Source: Eukaryota sp. TZLM1-RC
Taxonomy: Eukaryota; Metamonada: BaSk clade
Assembly: GCA_040285825.1 (NCBI GenBank)
Contig: JAUPSS010000002.1
Coordinates: 124,001 to 188,000, forward strand
Direction: 5' to 3'
Length of the DNA: 64,000 nt
How positions within the stretch are numbered: position 1 is the stretch's first letter; the number at the start of each line of letters is the position of its first letter. The notes beneath the pieces are model-generated. The model was not told the origin of the DNA. It was given only the letters and a program-made list of their open reading frames with translations, and searched no databases. A program made the position numbers and the translations under genes. Positions 21,321 to 32,200 of this stretch are shown here, piece after piece.

Positions 21321-21379
21321 TTTGTTCAGTTGTTTTGTATGCGTTCCGAAATAAAAAAAAATTTCTACTAAAAAAATTC

Positions 21380-21815
21380 ATTTTTTACAAAATAGCTAGT
21401 AATTCATTCTGAATTTGGGGCACATATCCTAACCAACAACCATGAAATTTGAAAGCATACTACTATAGTGAGTAAAAGGGACAACCGACTCATTTATCAC
21501 AAGATCTTGAGGAGAAGAACCAAAGAGGAGGCATTTGATCGCATTGAGATGAAGCTCAATATTTTCATATGAATCGGCAATTTCTTGAGTAACCAACTTT
21601 AGTAAATCAAATGAACCAATCAGGGATATATCATTTATATAAGGAACTATTTTTAGAGAAGGGTATTTTTGGTTAATGATGTCTAAAATTTTGTGAATAG
21701 CTAAACAAAGCAACAAAGGGCCTAAAAGATCACCTTGTTTCACACCAGAAGATGATTTAAGACCAAATGAATTACATTGAAATGATTTATTGATCAAATT
21801 GACCAATTTAGCCAT
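21380..21815 (-). pseudogene. R2-type non-LTR RT palm fragment
   Basis: The minus strand encodes NSFGLKSSSGVKQGDLLGPLLLCLAIHKIL, then VPYINDISLIGSFDLLKLV and DLVINESVVPFTHY. The catalytic YMDD is changed to YIND, removing one essential Asp. The fragment ends at both sides without known borders. Confidence 0.8.
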
Positions 21816-22087
21816 GTTTGCGTCAACAGTATATGATCATTTCAATCGTGTGTAATTTTTCACTACATAGTACATTATCTGGAATCTTTGAGAAATTTAG
21901 GGAATATAAGGAATTTATGGAATATTCCCATTCCTGGGAATTCCTTAAAGCCATGTGCAAATATAATTTCTTGCACAATGCTATATGTTTTTCACTATCA
22001 AGTAAATGAATTGTTAGTACTACCAAGACTGACAATGCTAAAAACTTTATTTGCAAAACTCAGTAGAATAGAAAGAGACCAAAGAAA

Positions 22088-22621
22088 TCACCTCCATTCT
22101 AGCTGATCAGGGGTAATGGGGTTCTTGACTGGAACCATAGAATGTTTATCAACATCTTTTGAAAGTGCCTTTCTCATGTCATAAGCATTCTCTTTTGTCC
22201 CATCAAGATCCATGTAGTAGTTCAATACTGTCCTATATATTACATAACCAAGTTTGTGATACATTGCTATTGCAGTGGCATTAGAAGCTCTTACAAAAAG
22301 ATCTACAAAGTAACATTCTTGTTTCTCTGATTGACGTTCTAACCATTCTATAAGATTTTTAGCAAGTCCCATACGTCGATACAAAGGGCTAATGGTTACT
22401 GCAGAAATATGCCCGTGCCACAGCTCATTCTCACCTTCAGCTTTGCCGATCATGTATCCAGTGATATTGCCATTGCAAGACTTTGAAACAGAGCAATAGT
22501 CATCAAAGTAAGACATGTAGTACATATAAAAAGGCATCCCAAATGTTTCTGTAAAGGGGTCCACATTAACCGATGAAAACTGAAACAGGTCATCACATGT
22601 GAAATCAGTAAAGGAAGTCAT
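22088..22621 (-). CDS. NAA20: NatB catalytic subunit, N-alpha-acetyltransferase 20
   Basis: 177 residues, essentially the same length as NAA20 in animals and fungi. It starts MTSFTDFTCDDLFQFSSVNVD, the typical NAA20 N-terminus, followed by a GNAT core with the acetyl-CoA binding motif R-R-M-G-L-A (about residues 80-86), then DLFVRASNATAIAMYHKLGYVIYRTVLNYY, and near the end DAYDMRKALS-like AYDMRKALSKD. With NAA25 it acetylates nascent chains beginning Met-Asp, Met-Glu or Met-Asn at the ribosome. It is a single exon with TGA stop. It lies between retroelement debris on one side and an intergenic region on the other, with composition like the other host genes. Identification is firm. Confidence 0.95.
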   Translation of the reverse strand: MTSFTDFTCDDLFQFSSVNVDPFTETFGMPFYMYYMSYFDDYCSVSKSCNGNITGYMIGKAEGENELWHGHISAVTISPLYRRMGLAKNLIEWLERQSEKQECYFVDLFVRASNATAIAMYHKLGYVIYRTVLNYYMDLDGTKENAYDMRKALSKDVDKHSMVPVKNPITPDQLEWR

Positions 22622-23314
22622 TCTAATAGATAGTGACGAATGTTGATGTAGAAAACTACTCTATGTAGTGGGTCTGAGTTTTTTCTTTTGTTCAAGATCA
22701 ATCATGTTCCATTACACTTCCACATCATTTATTTGCGGAAGTACTAGCTGAGTGACAGCAACATGATGATTCATTAAGTTGAAAACACGGTATTCATCTT
22801 TGTGTGCAATTAATTGAAACAACAACAAATTTATTACACTTACACAAGAAATTTTTTGTTCTATTTATATTGAGAATAACGTTAAAATTACCCAGATCAT
22901 TTCTCCAACTCTATTAGAAAGCTCCTTAAAAGTTATTCAAAAATTCCATTCTGATATAAAACTATTGTTGATATTCCTGACTTTCAGTAATACTTGGTGG
23001 AACTTTTTGTATGAAAATAATCTATCTATTTAGGCCCAATTTACTTATATCGACATAGTTTTCAGAACATTGTTAGTTGGTTTACCATTAATTAAATCTA
23101 TACGTTCAAACATGAGGGAAATGTTTGTTCAAACAGTTGGACTAACACGCTATGCTAATGAATAGAGAAAAGAATTGCGGTTAGCTTTATTAGTACTACG
23201 TCGAGAATTTTAATTAAGCGCTTTTTTGGGAAAAATGGTCAAAAAGTTCGGAACTACCACTAAGCAGGAATTTCCCCATTTCAAATAACTCAATCTCTGA
23301 ACATCAACATATTC
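22622..23314. other. Intergenic region with possible coding remnants
   Basis: Around 22828-22850 a word resembling the non-LTR 3' tails (TTTATTACACTTACACAAG) occurs. At 23040-23210 a short frame reads like protein (FRTLLVGLPLIKSIRSNMREMFVQTVGL) before stops. Neither is enough to name a gene. Confidence 0.3.
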
Positions 23315-23340
23315 CATTATAGACATTACCCGTAGGAATG
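23315..23340 (+). promoter_or_regulatory. TATAGACAT motif ending at a start codon
   Basis: The sequence TATAGACATTACCCGTAGGA lies directly before the ATG at 23338. It matches the block before the genes at 47622 and 52664 at 19 of 23 positions including the ATG, and all four differences are transitions. This suggests a shared core promoter or 5' leader motif. Confidence 0.45.
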
Positions 23341-23715
23341 GTCACTGATCTCATGATAGAGGATTTGCTGCTATTGTTACAAAATGACTTTGCCATAGGT
23401 CAATCTGTTGTGGAAACAGTCCACCTTGTTGGTTACATAATTTCTGCTGAAAGATTTGGTTGTACCTGGGAGTTTCTGTTACATGACGACAGTGGAAGCA
23501 TTCAGTGCAGTTGTGTCTACTTGGAAAAAGACTTGGCTAGTTCTATCTTGGAGGGGGTTGTACATGTTTATGGTAAGCCTTATCTTCGACACTCATTACG
23601 ATTTGAAGTTGTTGAGATCGATTTTTCTTCTTCTGTTGTTGATGAGGCAGTACATTGGTGTCATTCTGCCAAAAACTCCCTACATTTATTTGAAAATCGT
23701 AGAAGATTTAGGTAA
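23338..23715 (+). CDS. OB-fold protein, STN1/RPA2-like
   Basis: 125 residues from an ATG. Residues 20-105 follow the pattern of the STN1/RPA32 oligonucleotide-binding fold: VHLVGYIISAERFGCTWEFLLHDDSGSIQCSCVY, then a V-H-V-Y-G-K-P-Y strand and EAVHWCHS, comparable to the post-fold E-x-x-H-W of STN1. These proteins bind single-stranded DNA at telomeres (CST) or at replication forks (RPA). The frame ends at FENRRRFR; another frame is open to 23917, so a further exon may exist. A GTAATG just after the break is a possible 5' splice site, but I could not settle an acceptor. STN1 is slightly favoured over RPA2; TEN1 would be shorter. Confidence 0.5.
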   Translation: MVTDLMIEDLLLLLQNDFAIGQSVVETVHLVGYIISAERFGCTWEFLLHDDSGSIQCSCVYLEKDLASSILEGVVHVYGKPYLRHSLRFEVVEIDFSSSVVDEAVHWCHSAKNSLHLFENRRRFR

Positions 23716-23917
23716 TGTCAAAATTTTTAATGGCCATGATCAGTTTTCACTAGTAATTAACATAGTCAACAAGGACAATGCCTTGTTGATTGTACGAATT
23801 GTACGAATGAATCAGCCTTCGATCGTGCTGAAACTGGTAAACATTTCAACAACAAACGCAGGTGGTAATTTCTACTTTTCGTCTGGTGTTCAATTTACTC
23901 TTCAAACTATTTTTTAA

Positions 23918-24779
23918 ACCGTTTCATTTCTTTTACTCTAATTTCTTCTTTTTTTTCGGTTAATTATTAAATTTTCAATTTTAGATATCTTTCTTGTCTA
24001 TTAAGAGTTAAACTAAAGCCTCGATCAAATATAGGGAGTAATTCTCAATGTAAGATTTTTTTACTTTAATTGCTCATAAATAATTGTGGGCTTCTGTCTT
24101 TTAACAATGAAGATTTTTGTCCAGAGCAACCAATGGTATTATCTGTACTTTGTGACTAATACTTCTTTGCTTAATTTTGGTGACACTGACCTTTTGAGAC
24201 AAATAATGTACCATATGGGGTCAAGAATTATGTTACTATCATTGAATATATTTTCAAAAGATAATAAAACAGAGATCTTACAATCATCAATGCAATAATG
24301 GAATTTTGAATTCAAAACAACTTAAACAGCTTCCGAACAGTAAACTAGAAAAACCTTATGGACTCAACAATACAGAGTACTGAGACTATGAAGCTCGAAA
24401 TGATACATGGCATTTGGTTTTACCAGGGAGTGGGTTCCACATTTGGTGATGTTTTCCTTCCTAAGGAAGTCAAAAAGTTGACAACAAAAATGGACATCAA
24501 TGATGCAAAAATCGGTTGTTTTCATGTCAAATCGTCACTACTGGGTTTTAGTTTTTAGTTTTAGTTTTTGGATTTTCTAAGGTAATGACTGTTTTGTGAC
24601 CAAAAGGTGATGAGGTTTTAAGTTTATTGACGAGTGATACAAACCCAAACTTTTTTTCTAACCTTTCCAAACTTTTATTCTATAAGATTCAACGATGATA
24701 TTGTTGTTGTAAATAAAAAACAACGTATAAAAAGTCAAAAAAAAGTACTATAATAAATGTTTGAATTCAATATCGAAAG
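23918..24779. other. AT-rich region, no confident gene
   Basis: Short frames at 24086-24298 and 24358-24558 are weakly protein-like but match nothing I know. The GATTT/TAGTTTTT repeats near 24550-24580 are low complexity. Confidence 0.3.
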
Positions 24780-25880
24780 ATTTGCAGATTGGGAAGATTT
24801 ATTGATGACAACGCAAAGTTCCACTGTTTTTGCTAAAATGAAGAAATTTCAAAAATTAATGCAGAAAATTGGGGTCGATGCTTTCCCCAATCATTCAATG
24901 GCAATATTCCAGAAAAGAATGTTTTAAATTTGAAGTACACTCTTCGAACATTACAGAAACGATTGACTGGAATGTATGAAAAAGATCTTTATAATAATAT
25001 TTGCAGCTCGGCTGTTTTAAATCAAGATCTTCACTCATTGTTATTGGAAAAGGGTGTTTGTGAAAACAAGGTGTCAGATTCTTCACTTTTTGTAACCATT
25101 GTACCACGAAGATTTGGATTGTGTGCTACTAATGAAGCATTTGTAACAAAAATGAGATTATATTTGAACATCCCCATTAACCAACTATTATCAAAAGAAA
25201 AATGTATTTGTTCGAATTCACCTCAACTCACTTTGCGCCATGCTCTAAATTGCTCTAAATTGATAACTTATCGTTCTTCATTACATGATGCTGTTAGAGA
25301 CACTGTTTTCAATATGGCACAAACTGCAAGGATATCGTGTATCAAAGAGCCCCTGCTGAAAGAAACACTTTCTCTGAATAATTTTGGTTCTGATGATAGA
25401 GGTGATGTATACTGTGATTGGATTGATAATTCTGAAGCTATTGTTGACTTTGTCTCATGTAATGTTGCAAACGATACTTTGGTTCACAGAAGAAAACTTA
25501 ATCCTGTAACTGCTCTGGATTTTAAAGCAAAAGAAAAACATAGAAAATATGATAAAGAAATTGAAGATGCAAATATCGATAGAAATACACAGCTGGTTTT
25601 TATTGCTTTTCCATTTTCGATAAATGGAAGATTATCAGTTGAAGCAGAAACTTTTTTGGATGACTTCCAAAAAATGGTGAAAGAAAAAACAATGAAAAGA
25701 TTTGATATTTTTTTATGGCGTTCACGGATTCAATTTGCCATTGTTAATAGATTACCGCGGTTTTTCAATCGAATTAGAGAAGCTTTAGCTAGACAGCAAG
25801 CAAATCAAGATTTTGTAGAGGAAATCTTGGTTTAATGATAGTCGTCCCATTAGTTATGATTTAATTTAATCAAGTGTGCA
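24780..25880 (+). pseudogene. Non-LTR family-2 fragment with CCHC and REL endonuclease
   Basis: The main open part (24930-25835) encodes KYTLRTLQKRLTGMYEKDLYNN, a CCHC finger (CICSNSPQLTLRHALNC), the REL core (DDRGDVYCDWIDNSEAIVDFVSCNVAND) and a long C-terminus to 25835. Homology starts near 24766 (FADWEDLLMTTQSSTVFA) but a frameshift separates it from the open part. No RT precedes it, so it is 5'-truncated. It is closely related to the minus-strand copy at 49010-50105. The 3' end carries AAGTGTGCAAATTCAATAAATT, shared with that copy. It sits 374 bp before the VPS13 start. Confidence 0.85.
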
Positions 25881-26254
25881 AATTCAATAAATTAACCTTT
25901 ATATCGAAGTTGGAGTATAAATCAAAAATACAGCGAAGGTAAACGTACACTGTATTTTTAATTCCCAAGTAGGTAAGAAAATAAAAAAAAGTAACTAATA
26001 AAAATCTATTAAGCTGATAAATATTGGAGTAATGATTTGAGAGAAATGTTGTATTTGAAGATACCTCTCAACTATGAATAAATTGAATAAAAGATAATGT
26101 TCATAGTTTTGCAAAAGACGGGGCGAATTACCTGAAAGAGCTGCGTAAATAGATTTATACGTACGCAGATTTGAAGTATTGATTTGAGTGGGTGAAATTC
26201 AAAAAGGGAAAGTATGCTTTGTTTTCTCCTGCACTTGTACTGTAACGAAAGGAA
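25881..26254. other. VPS13 upstream region with an inverted repeat
   Basis: AAAAATACAG (25924-25933) and CTGTATTTTT (25950-25959) form a perfect 10-bp inverted repeat with a 16-nt loop, just past the non-LTR 3' end. The rest is the presumed promoter and 5' leader of VPS13; no TATAGACAT-type motif is present. Confidence 0.4.
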
Positions 26255-29200
26255 ATGACACAAGTGCTGCGTGATGTTCTTCGCAAAACCATCGATAAGT
26301 ATTTGGGAACATACGTGGAAGGTCTGGATAAAGATTCGCTCAAACTCTCCGTCTTTTCGGGAAATATCGCTCTCAGCAATCTCACTATCAAACCGGATGC
26401 TCTCAAAGACATACATCCTCTCTTTGCTGTCCGAAGAGGTACTATCGGCAACTTAGAAATCAAACTCTCATGGGCCAAACTTAAGTCAAAGCCAGTTGTT
26501 GTTAACATCAGCGATGTCTTTCTCCTAGTTTCCCCTAAGACTTCCATTGAATTTGGTGCCAATGCTGCTCACAACACTCAATCACAAATGCAACAAGATA
26601 AGCAAACAAAGCTTGATGCCTATGAAACTACCCGTGAATCAGCCCTCAGGAAAGCTGATGGAGAAGTAGAGAAACAAGGTAAGATTGCTGCGTTGATCAC
26701 CCATATCATTAGCAACATTCAGCTCAACTTCTCCAATATTCACTTACGTCTAGAAGATCCTAATCCTTCAATGGGAACACCAATGTCATTTGGAGCCATT
26801 TTGAATGGGATAACCATCTGTAGCACTGGTGAAGATTTTTCGACAAGGGAAATGTCTTCCGCCACAAACAAGCTTTTTAAACTTGTTGATGTTTCTGGAT
26901 TGGGAGTTTATGCTGATGAGCTGTTGTCACGTCACCAATTGACCTCTTCTGAACACTTGTCTAATCCTAATGTATACAGGAAACTTGTACCTACAGTCAC
27001 CAGTGCTTCCCACAATTGGTTAATCGAACCTGCCCACTTGTCTCTGAAAGTTTCCCTCAATAAAGGAGCTGGGCAGAGTGATGGTTGGAGTCAGCCAAAG
27101 ATTAATGCCAGACTTTGTTTTTCTGATGAGAACAATGGACGATTAAAGATTGGACTGGCTGACTGTCAAATTCTTGGGTTATACAGTATTCTTGATTCAA
27201 TGAGCAGGTTCTCAAAAATGGGTCAGAATTTGGAGTTTAGACCTGGAAAAACCGTGACTGAGGCACCTAAGGAGTGGTGGTTGTACGCTATTAATTCTAC
27301 TTTGAAAACTATCAAACAACGTAGAGAAAAAAGGTCTCTTTCAGCTTTGGTTCATAGAAAGGTACTTTCCAGGCAGTATATCGCCCTATTCCAACGTTCA
27401 AGGGATGTTTCTTTTTTGCCTTCTCTATCTTCCAAGGACAAGAAAAGAATTTCTGAAATTGAAGAGGAATTAGGAGTTAACGATCTGTTGTATCTTCGTA
27501 ACAAGGCGGATTCTTTACTGGCCAAACAAATTAAAGAGAGAGAAGAAAAGGGGGAAGCTGTGTCGAGAAGGGCTCAGAAAAAGGATCATAAAATGTCACT
27601 TTTGAGCGCTGAAGAGCAGGAAGAGATTCTGAATTCTCTTGAAGTCAATCAGGGGTTGGCTGAAACTCTTTCATTAGCAGACGTTCCACTTACTTATGTA
27701 CACACCAGGGTTCAGTTGGTGTTCAATGCCATTGAGATTTCACTTAAGAACAGTGATTTTGAACCTCTATTAAATATGGAGTTTAATAATGCAGTGTCCG
27801 GTTTGTCTTTAAGAAGTAACTCCACTAGTGTAATGTTCAAGTTGTGGGATTTTAGGATTTCTGCACCTAAAAACCACCCCAATTTTCAAACTTTGGTGTG
27901 TAAGCAAATTAATTCCAATTCAAAACATTTATTAAAATTCAACCTAACTATTAATCCAGTAGAAACTCCTGGTCTTGACACACTATTAAGCTGTTCTCTG
28001 CAACCATTAAGAATATTTGCTGATTTGCCTACCTTTTTACGTATCGCACACCTATTTTCCCCTCCTCCTGCTGCTGATTTTGGTTATTTTACAAGTGCTA
28101 TTTATTCGGCTTTTGATGATTTGAAATCAAGAGCTGTTTCTGGAGTGCAAAGTGCAATTGATAGCAGAACATCCTTGTCATTGAACTTGGATGTTTCAAC
28201 TCCTTCCATTTTGGTACCCTATTCCATTTTCACTGATGCTGGTGATTTTAATTCTAACGATGGCTTGGAGGTGAAATTGGGTCATTTGAAGGCCTTTATA
28301 GATCCTCATTTGGAATCCAGACAGTCTCTTGTGCATGGTGTCTCTGCCATCTATGACAATGTTTCTCTGAATTTCACTAGCTTATCTGCGGAGCTTGTTA
28401 AGGGTGAGTCCAGGTCAGTGTTGTTTGAAGGACTCGAAGCACAGGGTAAGATCAAGGCTAACATTTCAAAGGAGGACTTGTTCAATCCATTATCTGTGAT
28501 TGAGATGAATGTCACCCCCTTGGTGATTAATATGTCAGAGCAAAGTATTTATGATCTTTTGACATTGATGAACTTTGTAATCAACTCATTAGACCAATTA
28601 TCTCAAGAGTTTCCAAGACCCCCTCCCTCTCCAGAAGTTCCCATAGACCTAAGTCAAGATGAGATTGTGGTGTTGCCCTCACTAAATTTATCAGGGGACG
28701 AATCTGAGTCCAGTGTTACTTCTCTCTCAACTACTAGTTCAATTGTTTTAGAACAAAGTATTTCACAAATTAACTTTGTCTTTGAAGGAATAGAGGTTAT
28801 TTTCTCCACCGAAATTCCTGTTTTACATTTCAATTTATCGACAATCAAAACCAGCATCCTCATTAGAAGGAGGGATATTGGGTTCTCTGCTTCCTTAGCT
28901 GGTTTCAAGTTGACTCAAACAATCCACACGCACTCTCCAGTTAACTTTTTGTCAGTAACGGGATCATTGCCATCTCTTTCTGCTGGCGAATCATTACCTT
29001 CTGAATACACACCTGAAGGACAATTTGCAATTGTTGTGGGGGGTGCTCAGTATCAACCCGGCCATCCCAAGTACACTAGTGAAGATGAAGTTCCTTTGGG
29101 AATGGATGTCAGTGCCAGAGTAGCTCAAATTATGTTTAATTTTGACCCTTTTGCATTGCTTACAGTCATTGAAATAGGTGAACGTGTAGCCAGCAATGCC

Positions 29201-32200
29201 CAGGAGCTTTTGAGTTTTACTCCAACGTCATCACAAGGTCAAAACAAAGGAATAAACACCCAAAGCGAAACAGATATTGTTGGAGAAGACGCTGAACCTC
29301 AACCTTCTTTTGATTCAAAAGTGAATTTCAACTTCCAAATGGATAAGTTCTCTGTGTCCTTGGAAAAATTCCACACAGAAGCTTCAAGTGTGTCACATTT
29401 GTTCTTTACAACGATTTCCCTTAATAAAATCAACGCTACGGGGTTTATTAGTAAGGGCAAAACTTGTGTTTCTTCTCAATTAACTTCCGTTTTTGTCACC
29501 AATCCCCTTAGTTCTTGTTGGCCTTACACAATCAAATCTTTAGTCGGAAAAGATGATGTCATCTTTTCTGTCGATGTTGAGCTCAACGAAACTATTGCCG
29601 ATTCAAAATTTGAAGTTGTTTTTGCACATATTCAGGCATTGTTTTGTGGACCATTTATTGTTTCTTTATTAGATTATTTACATCTTGTATCCACGGAATT
29701 TGCCAAAAGAGCGTCTTCAAATCAACCAAATTCCCAGACTTTATCGGACACTAATCAGAATTCCGAAACTCAATCTTCAGACCAAACTCTAGAAATTCCA
29801 AATATTTCTTTTAAAGTTGCAAATTTTGAGGTAGTTTTGCCAAAGTCCTTGGAGGCTCCAGATTGTCTGTCAATCTCTATTCAAAGGTTTGGTGTGTTTA
29901 GTAAAATTTTCGCTGAACAGGTAACGGAATCCACCATCAAACCTGCTGAAAACATGATTGATCGAGCAGGTGATCCCCAATTGTCCCGTGTTGATGTCAT
30001 TCTTGAAAATTTCACCGTGTCAGCAGGTACGAACATCTGCAATGATGCTAACCTAAATCTTTCCTTGCTTCTTGTTCAATCCAGTAGTAATTCCAACTAT
30101 TTGGGCGTTTGTGTAGATCTTTTGCTTGGAACCAACGATAAAAGTACTTTGGATTTCTCAATAGATCAAACTGCTATTGATGTTTCTATGGGTTCAATTT
30201 TTTACAACACTTCCTACTTATCAAAAGCTCAGTCTCTTGCCACTTCTGAAAAGCCAGATCAACCATCCACTCAATCAAAATCAAATGGTACAACTACACT
30301 TGACTTGGTTTTCAATTTTAATCTGAATATGCTCAACATCTGTTTAGTAAAGGGAACACAAGATTGCTTAATTGGAAGATTGGGATTGGAGAATATGAAG
30401 TTCTCTGTGGATTACGCCACACTCGATGATAGAAGTCAAGTAGTTTCTGCCTCTTTTGGTCTCGGGTCAATTTTGGTTAATGACCGTCGTAGTATTTCTG
30501 ACCCTTGCTTTCAATCAATCACTGCGATCACTGACTATGCTCAAAATTCTGATGCCATCACTATTGATTTTTCACTAAAACAACAACAATTAATTGTTGA
30601 TTTATTACTACGAGGGTGCTATTTCTGTGCTGTTCCTGATTTCTTGGTTGATTTGGTTTGTTGGTTTACTGATGCCATGCCTAATGTTGGTGTTGACATC
30701 CATCCAAACATTGAAGAATTGGAGGAATTGGTCGGTTCAGACAGTCAAGCACGGCCAAATCAACAAGATCAAGACGAAGCTCAATCCAGTCAATCCAGTC
30801 AAGAATCGTCATTGATTGAATCCGCTGTGATTAAAATTAATGGCCGATTAGATCTAGTAATTCCTGATTGCCAATATTACTTTGGATCCGAACTAGAATG
30901 CTCAAATGCTTTAGTTTTGTCTTTAACACCTAAAATTATCACTAATATCAACTTGTTACCAAACCTGTCAGTCACATCAATGATCTCATTTGACGCTGTT
31001 GATGTTACCGCTGTAGAACTGCCACGTAGTAATGACAAGGCGGTTGTTTTCATTTTGGACTCGATTTCTAAGAGAATTGAGCCTCAAATTGGAATATATA
31101 GATCGATTGTAACCCAAATGTTTATCTCCTCAACTGTTAGCTTTAAAACGGTTTCTCTCACAGATGAATCATTTTCCCAGGTGCTGAATGTTGACTCTGA
31201 ATTTGGCAATTTATCATTTTGTATTTCTTACAATGACATTAGAGTTTGTTCATTTGTTCTCAATCATTTATTAGAAGTGTTTAATGAACAACAGCCACGT
31301 TTGACGCAACAAAGACAGGGTCAATCAAATAGCCAATCATTCGATGTTTCTGACTCAGAAACCACCAATCACACAGACTCTGAATCAAACCTCATCATTA
31401 CTGCTTCTGTTACCATGCCCAATACCTCCCTTGTACTCACTGACGATTCAGCTTCTCAGACAGGGTTGCCATTAGCTAAGTTCTCATTTACGGGGCTTTC
31501 CACTGAATTTGTTTCTAAACAAAACGCTAAAAATATTGTTGTTGACTTTGGATTTGAAGGTTGGTTATGGAACGATACAATAACGAATTATGATTGCTTT
31601 ATCGAACCATTCCTTTGCAGTTCCACCTACTCAATTATCCAGGAATCTTCTTCTAAACAATCTATATTGGGCTCTCTTACTATTGACAAGGGAGTAGAGC
31701 TTGTTGTCTCTGCTCCTGCGCTTAATACAGTGAGTTCAATTATCCCCACTATTGTCTCCAATTGGTCAGCTCCCTTGTCCAAAACCAGCGTTCACTTAGA
31801 TTTTGCCCCAGTTTGGGTGGTCAACTATACTGGTTGCTCTTTGGCGGTCACTACCCACGTTCCTGTTTCAAATTTGGATGACGTTTGCCATCAAAATTCT
31901 GACCCAATCAATGTTTTGATTGAGCACAACTCTAGAAGAGGGTTTTCAGTAACCCCAAACACACAGATTCAAATTTTCATTGATGATATTTTAGTAACCT
32001 CTTTCTGTCAATCAGAATTGACATGTCCACGTGTTGCCACCTCTGCACTAGGCGAAGTTCTTGTTTCTACTGAGTTTAGGAATCGCTCTTGTTTCATCAC
32101 TATCTCGGGAGTCAGTTTTGTTGACAACTTTACCGACATTCCTTTCTTTGTGTTTCCATCAGAAAATACAAGACTTTTGTCCAAACCTGGTTCTCGAGTT

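Noticed and set aside
22695-22725. Shared word CATTACACTTCCACA with 35975-35990 as a regulatory motif
   Set aside because: The orientation relative to the two genes differs, and a single short match between two sites is within chance for AT-rich DNA.
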